This document shows, in pieces, positions 55,377-64,000 of a stretch of 64,000 nt of DNA. The stretch spans positions 3,787,729-3,851,728 of the forward strand of contig CM029386.1 in the NCBI GenBank assembly GCA_017165825.1. Direction: 5' to 3'. This DNA is from Hepsetus odoe. Lineage: Eukaryota > Chordata > Actinopteri > Characiformes > Hepsetidae. The translations under genes were made by a program, and so were the position numbers. Positions within the stretch are counted from its first letter, which is position 1. The number at the start of each line of letters is the position of its first letter. The notes beneath the pieces are model-generated. The model saw nothing but the letters and a program-made list of their open reading frames with translations, ran no database searches and was not told the DNA's origin.

Positions 55377-55642
55377 TGTAATGGTAGCCGGGTGTGGGAA
55401 CGACATCAACGCTGAGCCAGTATTCCGGAACGTAACTTTATTAAACATAAACCAAAATACAGAACCAAAAAGCACCATTAACTATAAGTCTTCGCCTCGC
55501 TAATGAGCTGCACTCTCTGTTCTGATTCATTAGGGCTTGCAACAGCGTTTCTCCCATGAGCCCAGGAGGTGTACCTAGTCAGAACAGAGCACCATCTGTT
55601 CTGCCTTTCCAACCAGAACCAAAGATACGATAGACTGTGACA
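55377..55642 (-). mobile_element. Solo LTR (right-arm copy)
   Basis: Reverse copy of 29,731-29,983, flanked by GTTCT (55,372-55,376) and GTTCA (55,643-55,647), which correspond to the AGAAC duplication with one change. The insertion therefore predates the two copies. Confidence 0.85.
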
Positions 55643-55997
55643 GTTCAGTTATCTGAAGTATCTATTTAGCCTTCAACATTACACAAATGTTGATAAGAGT
55701 GTGTAATTTGTAAGAATGACTAATTGCTGCCAATATTAATTTCAGTTGTCATAAAGCCAATATAGCCTTATTAATTGTATCCTAAGTGTAAAGAAAAAAA
55801 TCAGAAATTAAAGAAATATTGAATCTCAACTTGTTTTTCTTTTTTTTTTTCCCAAGAACTGCATTTCAGAACATTCTTAGTGTTTTCAAAAAGATATCTC
55901 CTTCATCTTTGTGAATTTGGCCCTGGTGCTTCAACTCAGATGTCTCTGAGCTGGAGCACTGAGCTTGGATCTGTTCCTGTGAGTGCAGTAAATAAGA

Positions 55998-56170
55998 ACA
56001 GATGGTGGTGGATGGTGGTACTGGTGGCATATTTGCCTGGCTGGGACCAAGAGGTAGCAGGTTCAAATCCTACCTCCAGTACCACCACCATTGGGTTCTT
56101 GAGCAAGACCCTTACTGAAGGTCTGACCAAAGCAGCTCACAGCAAAAAGAGCCCGATTCCCATCTCACAG
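55998..56170 (+). mobile_element. tRNA-derived SINE (V-type head, right-arm copy)
   Basis: Reverse copy of 29,170-29,335, with B-box 'aggttcaaatcctacc'. The head has an extra 'ctggctggg' scramble. Confidence 0.6.
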
Positions 56171-57467
56171 TACAGTCCTGCTGTCAAGTGGCTCCAAAGG
56201 TCATGCCAGGCGAGAGCGTGAAAAGGGCAAAAGACAAGATTCTGACAGATGACCAGACAGCAGGAGTCCAAGCCTAAATATCACAAATACCCACACTGGT
56301 GTGGTACCTTCTTTGTTTAGGATGCTGGGGGTTTATTTTTTGTGATTGTCCAGTTTGTTTTCTAATTCCACATCAATGAAGCTTTTATCCTAAGTTAAAT
56401 AATCAACCAGATATGTAAGGAAGTTCAGATATTGCTCCTTTATTTAGTGCAGTTGAACTACATTCAATCAACAGTCACCCAAAATCCTTAAAACCACATC
56501 CAGCTTCATTAATGTGAATCTTTGATGTGCTTTATTCAGTTCTAAATACATTTAAATTCTGCATTGGAGTTTGTAGAATATGTTGCCTGAGTTTATTTCC
56601 ACACAGAATCAGGAAATTATTTGTTGAAACTTTAGATATAACTAAACATAAGTGGTGACAAGAGTTCTTTCTTTTCTAATAGTTGTTTAATTGATAAAGT
56701 TTTTTTTAACTTGAGCCCAAAATGTCCAGTTTTAATCTCTCTGATTATGTATTGTCATTTTAAATGCTCTTGGTCATTTGGTCATTTAATGCATCATTTA
56801 ACCATTTTCTACAAAACTCGACTGGGTGATGAACATTTCATCTGGAACAGACAAATGAAAACTATCTGAAAATATGGTTGCCTTAAATTTTGTTAAAAAT
56901 CAGAGAGACTCACAATTTGTACTTTGTACAAATTGAATCTCATGACTTGTTAAAATCAGGACTGCAGTTTTAAGTCATCTGAAGCTTGACACCGGGCAAC
57001 CAAGAAAAGATAAACAGGGACACTAGATTTCTAAAATGATTGTCTGACAGTCTGGGTTCAGAGGAGAAGCATCTATAATTAGTTCATTAAATGAGCTGTT
57101 TAAGTGTTTTGAGCTGTTAGTAGAGCCATAACTGCTTCCAGTGGAGCTTGGTTAGTCTTGGTTTGTGGCAGCAGCTCATGCAGGGGATACAACGTAATGT
57201 AGCTGATCTGGAGTTCAGGCAGGAAGAGTCTGAAGATGGTTCATTTGCCTACCAGACTCAGATGTTGACTATCTGATGTGGAGTTCAGATAGAGCTGAAG
57301 GTTGTACCAACATGAGACACTTGAGACACTGGTATCCCCTCACTCCACCATCAACAAACCTGAGTAACTGTGTGAGAGTGGTGGGATGACAGGACTGCTG
57401 TTTGAATCTGTGATGAAAAAATAAAACAGAAATAATAAACTAAAGATTGATACAACAACTTTAATAC
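56171..57467. other. Right-arm counterpart of 27,619-29,169; no gene
   Basis: Follows the left arm in reverse but lacks the SINE present at 28,302-28,548. No coding sequence is supported. Confidence 0.55.
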
Positions 57468-60400
57468 TATCCATCCATCCATTATCTTCCGCTTTATCCG
57501 AGGTCGGTCACAAGCAGCAGCTCAGCAGGGATGTCCAGACTTCCCTCTCCCTGGCCACTTCTTCCAGCTCTTCCGGGCGGATCCCGAGGCGTTCCCAGGC
57601 CAGCCAAGAGACATAGTCTCTCCAGTGTGTCCTGGGTCTTCCCCGGTCTTTCCGGTGGGCGGCCCGAACACCTCACCAGGGAGGTGTCCAGGGGTACCCA
57701 ATCAGATGCCCGAGCCACTCATCTGGCTCCTCCTCGTTGAGGAGCAGCGGTTTCACTTGAGCTCCCTCCCGATGACTGGAGCTTCTCACCCTATTCTAAG
57801 GGAGCCCAGACACCCTGGGTGAGGAAACTCATTTCGGCCGCTGTATTCACGATCTCAGTTTCTTTCCACACTACCCACAGCCTGTAAAACTACAGGTGAG
57901 GGTGGAACGAGATTGACCGGGTAAATTGAGAGCTGCCTTGGCTCAGCTCCTTCAATTATGACGGATCGACGAGAGTCTAAAATATCGGCGGACGCCTGCC
58001 CCAATCCGCCTGCCTATCTCCCGCGCCCATTCTACCTCACTGCATACGAATCCCTCCACTTGGGTGATCTCACTCCCAACCCTGAGCATTCCACTTTTCC
58101 GACTGGAGGACCATGGGCCACCCCAGATTTGGAGGTGCTGATTCTCATCCCAGCTGCTTCACATCATTGCGATCCAGTGAGAGCTGAAGGTCGTTGTTCT
58201 GGATGAGGCCAACAGGACAACGCGATCTGCAAAAAGCAGTGACCTAACTTGCCACCAAATCGACCCCTCAACGCCCTGGCTGCGGCTAGAAATCCTGTCC
58301 ATAAAAATTATGAACAGGATCTGTGACAAAGGGCAGCCCTGGCGGAGTCCAACTTCCGGAACAGGTTCACTTTCATTGCCGCAATGGGATCAAGCTTTCC
58401 TGACACCGATTGCAGAGGGACCGGATACAGGCCCTAATAGGGAATCCATACCCCATACTCGGAGTACTCCCACAGGACTCCCTTTGAGGCGCTGCCCAAT
58501 GCCCTTCTGTCCCAAAGGCATGTGTAGACTGCTAGCAACCCCATGCACCTCTCCTCCAGGACCCTGCTATGGTGTAGAGCTGGGTCCAATTGTCTCGCGA
58601 GACTGACTTAAAAACCACTGCCCTCCTGGAATACGAGTTCACTATCCGACTGACCCTTCCTTTCCAGGACCCTGAATACCTCTGGGAGCCGAGAAGTGTG
58701 ATCCTCTAGTTGGGAAATACACCCTCCGGTCCCTTTCTAAAGAGGACCACCACCCCGGCTCTGCCAATCCAGAGGCACTGGCCCCGATGTCCATGCGATG
58801 TTGCAGAGGCGTGTCAACCATGACAGTCCTACAACATCCAGAGCCTTGAGGAACTCCGGGCGGATCTCATCCACCCCCGGAGCCCTGCCAATGGGGAGCT
58901 TTCTCTTTTGACCACCTCGGTAACCCCTGCCCCAGAGATGGAAGAGTCCACTTATGTCCCCAGGTTCTGCTTTCCTCATCAGAAGGCATGTTATGGAATT
59001 ACTGAGGTTTCCTTCAAGTATTCCCACCGACCTGGGCTAACGGGCCCCGAGTCGAGGTCAGCAGCACACCATCCCCACTATACACTGTGGGTTGACTGTG
59101 GCACCGCTTTCCCCTCCTGAGACGCCTGGATGGTGGACCAGGAATCTCCTGCTGTCTGGAAGTCTTTCCAGCAGCCTCTACTAAACTCCTCCTATGCCCG
59201 AAGCTTTGCCTCAGCACCACTTCAAAGCTGTATCTGCTTGGCCTGCCAAAATTTAACAGCTACTTCCAGAGCCCCACTGGCCAAAAAGGCTCCTTCTTTC
59301 TCAGCTTGATGGGTCTCCTCACCCCGGTGTCCAACAACATCGGGTTCTAGGGCTAAGCAATCGGCCACAGGCACCGACCACCTTACGGCCACAGCTCCGG
59401 TCAGCCCCCTCGACAATGGAGGCGCGGAACACAGTCCATTCGGACTCCCCCGCCTCCCCAGGACGGTTAAAGCTTTGCCGCCGGAGGTCGGAGCGCTTGT
59501 CCTGACAGGACTGTGCCATACGCCCAGCAGACCACAATACGTTTGGGTCTACCAGGCCTGACCGCATCCTCTCCCCACCAACGGCTTCACCACTCACCAG
59601 GTGATGATCAGCTGAGGTCTACTCTCCTTCACCGAGTGCCCAGACATGTGGTCGCAAGTCCAAGGACACCCACTCACAAAGTCGATCATCGAATCAGTAT
59701 GCCTAGGTGTCCTGGGTGCCAGGCACATGTGGACAATCTTATGCCTGAACATGGTGTTCATACATGTGACAATCCGTGAGGAGCACAAAAGTCCAATAAC
59801 AAACACCGCTCTGTCTAGATCGGGCCATTCATCCCAATCATGCCCTTCCAGGTCTCATTGCTGCCCACAGTGAGCATTGAAGTCTCTACTCAGAACGATG
59901 GAGTCCCCAGCAGGGATTTTTCCAGCTACTCCAGAGACCCTGCAAAAAGGATGGGTAGTCCAGACTGCTGTCTGGCGCATAAGCGCAGATGACACTAAGG
60001 ACCCGTCCCCCAACCCGAAGGCGGAGGGAGGCCACCCTCATCCACTGGAAACCCAATACCAACTGAGTCAAAAGGCAATAAGTGGCCCACACTGTCCGCG
60101 CCTCACTGGTGGCAACTTCAGAGTAGCAGAGAGTCCAGCCCCTCTCAAGGAGACTGGTTCCAGAGTCCAAGCTGTGTGTCGAGGTGAGTCCAACTATATC
60201 TAGCTGGAACTTCTCAACCTCACGCACCAGCTCAGGCCAGCTCAGGCTCAGCGGGGCTCATCGGGCCCCACCTCCAGGCTCACCCAGGAGGGAGACTCCC
60301 GGGTGACTCCACGTCCGGCGCAGGAAAACGTAATCCAAAAAATTTTGTTCATCATAAGAGGTCTGAACTGCAGACTTTGTCTTCTTCCTCACTAGACCTG

Positions 60401-60490
60401 TTTGGCTTGGCAGTTTACCAGGCATAAAGTCCTCACAACATAGCTCCAGGATCATTGGGACAAAAGAACTTCCACCACGTATATAAAGTG
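57468..60490 (-). mobile_element. Rex3: Rex3 LINE, heavily broken (right-arm copy)
   Basis: Reverse copy of 24,419-27,608 with the same flanks ('aactttaata' near 57,459 and 60,491). Readable minus-strand pieces include GRAPGVDEIRPEFLKALDV (58,737-59,027) and MREVEKFQLDIVGLTSTHSL (59,886-60,227). It contains many more short indels than the left copy; about 170 bp net is also missing. Confidence 0.88.
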
Positions 60491-60595
60491 TTCAAGGAGG
60501 GAACTTTAATACATTTTTATGTAATTAATAAAAATAATTTCTTTGTGACAATCCCCTTAAATATAAATCATTTACCTAGGGTCATTTAACCCAAA

Positions 60596-60760
60596 CATGC
60601 AGCAGTGGGCAGCTGGCTTAAAGTGCCCAGGAGCAGTGACAGGGATGGTACCTTTGCCCAAGGGCAATTTCAGGGCAACTCCATCAGGAGGAAATTGAAA
60701 CCCACAATCTCCTGATCCAGGGCTCAACCCCCAACCACTTCAGGCCACTGATGTCTCTTA
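60596..60760 (-). mobile_element. tRNA-derived SINE, truncated (right-arm copy)
   Basis: Reverse copy of 24,171-24,336 with several single-base insertions (for example an extra base in the B-box, 'attgaaaccc'). Confidence 0.75.
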
Positions 60761-60899
60761 CTGTGGTTCAAACTTCCAAACCAATAGGTTTATTGTTTTG
60801 CTGTGCTGTGAACATCTTTCAGCAGGTTGGTAAATGAACATTATAAGGCGAATGTTACTCCTGCCAGTATCTCATTTAATTGATTAATAGATTTACCTT

Positions 60900-60978
60900 A
60901 CCAGGAGTGGGTTTGAACCCATGAGGGCATGTGCCCATTGGATCTAAGTCCAACGCCCAACCACTCTGCCATCCTGGT
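60900..60978 (-). pseudogene. tRNA-Leu pseudogene or mis-sequenced copy
   Basis: Reverse copy of the tRNA at 23,942-24,024, but 79 instead of 83 nt. The anticodon-loop 'cttaaga' is reduced to 'cttaga', a C is lost in the T arm, and there are further changes in the D arm. It could not fold normally as written. Confidence 0.85.
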
Positions 60979-61639
60979 GGCACAACAGTCAAAACTGGGT
61001 TGGATCCATTTTTTCTTCTTTGGTCCAGCATTACCTAGCCCGGACCAGAGCATTTGGGTCCAAGTGTAGATAGGACGTGGTCCAGTTGTGGGCTCTCAAT
61101 CAGGACAACATTTGGGACAGATCTACTGAAGTTTGGTCCAGATCTGTACTAAAATGGATTATCAATATTTAATAAACTAATACATGGAGGAACAGTAAAG
61201 GACATCTGGAGAAATCTCAAACTCTACCTTCACTCCAACCTTCACCTTCAACTCTACCTTACTAATACAACTCATCAAGAAGATACACTTGTACCTCCAA
61301 AGCTGTAAGGGACAGAAATGGACCATTTTAAAAGACAATATTGTACAGAGAGGAAAACTGATGTCCCCTACTCTAATGGTGTCCCAAGAAAAGAAGAAAC
61401 AAAGACGTCCTATTCCTTTCAGTGCAAAAAATGAAACAACTCTTTCATTAGACAAGTCTTTTAAACACTGAAATAAAGAGACAGGCTGACAAACTAAATG
61501 ATTTACAGTTTATTGACTTGTCAAAACCATTTCACTTCGGAAACATCTGAATGTTTCTGTGTCTTATTTCTACAAATCTGTATTAAAGTTAACTGAGTTT
61601 CAAGAATTTGAATTTATGGCAAAAAGCTAACTGTGGTCT

Positions 61640-61900
61640 AACTAACTAACTAAAACCTACCAACAGAACTAGCTACCAAGCTACCTACTAACTGAAAACT
61701 TAAAAAGCTAAGCGGCTAGATGCTAACTGATACACAAAGCCAGCTGAGCGCTAACAGCTAACTGACAGTTAATATCTAACTGAATTCTGCCAACAGCTAA
61801 CTCATGGCTAAAGGCTAATTGACAGTAGTAAATAAAGTTAATCTCATAAACAAAGGCCTACTGATGGCTAACAGCCAATGAAGACTAACACAGACTAAAC
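61640..61900. repeat. Degenerate 'TTAGCTGTTAGCCATCAG'-type repeat tract (right arm)
   Basis: Reverse counterpart of 22,990-23,270: 'gctaactgatggctaacagc'-like units, irregular in length. Confidence 0.65.
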
Positions 61901-62039
61901 TAGCTTACAGCTGTTAGTAGTTAAAGCTGTGGAAAGGTCCAAAGAATTCTGTGGCTATTTTTCCTCCCTTCCGCTGTTGGCTATGAACATTCCTCTCTCC
62001 TCCAGACTAAATCTATTATATAAAATTCGCAAATCATAA

Positions 62040-63010
62040 AACAGTAAACTGTTCTTGATGGGGAGTTCTCTCAGAGAGTGTTTTGATGGAGCCTGCTACT
62101 CTACTGTGCCCGGAGTGCCGCTCTCATGGAGAACTGTACGAGAAGGATCGAGGACATTGTAGCGGATCTGCAGCTTCAGCTGCAAAACAAAACAGACAGT
62201 TTTGACCTTTTCTTCTCGGCCCTGGATGAGAGCTGTGATGTTCAAAGTGAAAGTGAAAAGTGAAAGTGACAACCCTTGTTATTGTGAGGTCACAGCACAG
62301 CACACAGCACAGTTACTCATCTTTTGTAATGCGGAATAATGAAAGACTTCCATATTGATGAGGAACTGGCAGCAGCAGCCAATGAAAGGAAGGATGAGGG
62401 GAGGACGTGTTTACAGAAGTAGTCGTGCATGCGAATAAGCTTCTTGGACTGGAGATGGGACAAACTGGGCATGTTGAGCACAGACGGGCACCAACTGGAC
62501 AGAAAAATACAGACTGGGCAAAGGCAAGAGAAAGTGTACTGGAATAACTCTAGAGCACGGGTGGTTTCCGGTATTGCATTACATCAGGAGCCGTTGATAA
62601 GTCACTGTTAAAATGAACATTGTTATTGATGTTGTAACTAGTTTAGCAATTCCATTAGGCAAGAGTATTTGAATCAGTTAGACAGTATGTTACACTTTTG
62701 AAGAGTGTGAGGCTGAACATGATGACATTGGTTACCACACAGCCAAGCCAGTGGCTTGTGCCTGGGTGGTGTGTCATTAGAGTCCAGGAGCTACAGAGAT
62801 TCAAGAGGTTTTGAGACAAGAAAGGTATATCACCTCACCCACACGCCCACACACTTAAACAAGTCACCCTATCAGCTAATCACCTCCACAGGTACGCAAC
62901 CATGTTATGGGCACTGCATGGGGAGTTTCAAGGCGATTTGAAGACTTTAAACAATTGAGAGTGAAATGCAGGGATGGTTTCTTCTCCTGAACTCATTGAC
63001 CTGAACTTGT
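62040..63010 (+). pseudogene. hAT-like transposase remnant (right-arm copy)
   Basis: Reverse copy of 21,800-22,830. The piece 'gaactgtacgagaaggatcg' (ENCTRRIED) near 62,130 and the SINE tail fragment at about 62,240-62,305 are both retained. It is broken by indels. Confidence 0.65.
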
Positions 63011-63059
63011 AGTTGAATTTCATTAACTATCAGCAATAAAAGTCGCTCTTACACTTTTA

Positions 63060-64000
63060 CTCAGGTCACGTGGCCGAAACTGCCAGGTCTGCCTGCCTAC
63101 AGTAATTAACAACTAATCAGCTTTGAAACCATACCTGTGTAAATAATTGGCTTCCTAAAAACATTCAGTCAGCATAAAAGACTCCAAGGAAATGGTGGCA
63201 ATTGAACACATGAGAGGGACTACTGTTACTCACCATGCCAAAGACAAAGGAAATCAGTCTGGAGCTTAGAAAGAAGCTCCAGACTGGTTTAAGAGTCTGA
63301 TGGCCACGGGGAAAAAACTATTTCCCATCCTGGAAGTGAGACCCATGATACAAGTTGAACCTTTTCTGGGGAAACAAAGTTCCTACAGCAAACATAGTGG
63401 TGGAGCATCATGCTGTTGTGCTGTTTGGCAGCCTCAGGCACAGAAAGCCTTGTTCGGGTGCATGGCATCATGAGAAAAGAAAATTATTTTGGCATTTTGA
63501 GGGAGAATATTAGTCTAGGCTTAGTTTCATCACTGTCTTCCAAGTCAATGACCCAAAGCATGGCATCAAATTTAGTACTGTTGAGAATCTGTGGCGGGTG
63601 CTCAAAGTGAATCTCCATGCTCTGAAAACATGCAATTTGGACCAGCTAGAATAATTGTTATGGAAGAATGCACAAATCTTTTAGGAGTCCCAGCACCTAG
63701 TAAAGAACTACTTCAAGAGATTGTTGTCAGTTGTGGCCTGTGGAATGGGTACACTATTTACTATTAATGCCAGGGGTTGACTATCTTGGATGTCCATTTT
63801 TTGCCCTTTCTTGTTTCTCATGTAACTTGTTGTGCATTGTGTACAACTCATATGTACTTGTTAACTCTGTATCAATAAAATATCCCAATCAAACTTAGTG
63901 GGTACTGTTTTTGTAGCTGTGATTTGTTTCCAAACAACAAACACTTCATATGCATGTATCATTTGAAGAAGAAACTATAAGAGTAATATCTAATTTGGAT
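63060..64000 (+). pseudogene. Tc1/mariner transposase remnant (right-arm copy and beyond)
   Basis: Contains LAASGTESLVRVHGIMRKEN (63,410-63,610). It keeps the Rex1 patch (about 63,283-63,370). It runs past the point (63,828) where the left-arm copy is cut by the LTR and continues to the window end. Inactive. Confidence 0.72.

Larger units (their letters stand above)
47013..63828. repeat. Right arm of the inverted duplication, indel-rich
   Basis: Reverse-complement counterpart of 21,052-38,333 (anchors listed there). Divergence is high and dominated by 1-3 bp indels and local scrambles, for example in the tRNA (4 nt shorter), Rex3, the B30.2 exon and two LRR exons. Some sub-blocks are nearly identical (LRR exon 49,816-49,986). 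Confidence 0.93.

Noticed and set aside
57494..60203. Many plus-strand proline-rich frames in the right arm
   Set aside because: Antisense of a broken Rex3 copy; frames open and close because of indels.

Overview
The window is vertebrate, almost certainly teleost, genomic DNA. The evidence is spliced exons of the fish-specific NLRC3-like immune receptor family (FISNA-NACHT, LRR, B30.2), teleost retrotransposons (Rex1, Rex3, an L2-type LINE with an esterase-like ORF1, RTE-like LINEs), tRNA-derived SINEs, Tc1/mariner, hAT and Ty3/gypsy remnants, solo LTRs and many (CA)n tracts. It is intron-rich and repeat-rich, with no bacterial or viral gene organisation. No species can be named from sequence alone.

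Layout. 1-4.4 kb: the end of one NLR gene on the + strand (intron piece, RTE-like LINE insertion, B30.2 exon). 4.4-9.3 kb: SINEs and a broken Ty3/gypsy element split by a second RTE-like LINE. 9.3-13.3 kb: an L2-type LINE on the - strand. 15.4-20.36 kb: a well-preserved 5' half of an NLRC3-like gene on the + strand, with five coding exons whose splice phases all agree and which end after the FISNA-NACHT region. 20.56-21.05 kb: an LTR. 21.05-38.33 kb: left arm of a large inverted duplication. On its - strand the arm carries a B30.2 exon, a short linker exon and three LRR exons; a fourth LRR exon lies just inside the spacer. The arm also holds a Rex3 LINE, a tRNA-Leu gene, a solo LTR, and Tc1 and hAT remnants. 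38.33-47.01 kb: spacer, with a 500-N assembly gap, an RTE-like LINE with a nested MITE, a SINE, a 37-bp minisatellite, a Tc1 remnant with an LTR inserted, and a Rex1 LINE. 47.01-63.83 kb: right arm, colinear with the left arm in reverse orientation but full of small indels and substitutions that break its exons, its Rex3 copy and its tRNA copy.

The main observation is structural. The 5' half of the NLR gene (+ strand, ending in phase 2 at 20,359) has no intact 3' exons on its own strand. The intact LRR, linker and B30.2 exons lie just downstream on the opposite strand, and their phases would join if the left block were flipped. The only same-strand LRR/B30.2 exons are the damaged right-arm copies. 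This is either a real inverted duplication that split an immune receptor gene, or a mis-oriented contig and/or mis-joined haplotig next to the N gap. The sequence alone does not decide between them.

The proteins encoded by the NLR exons are expected to be cytosolic innate sensors: N-terminal fish motifs, a FISNA-NACHT ATPase, ribonuclease-inhibitor-type LRRs and a C-terminal B30.2 domain. Everything else that codes is a decayed transposable element.
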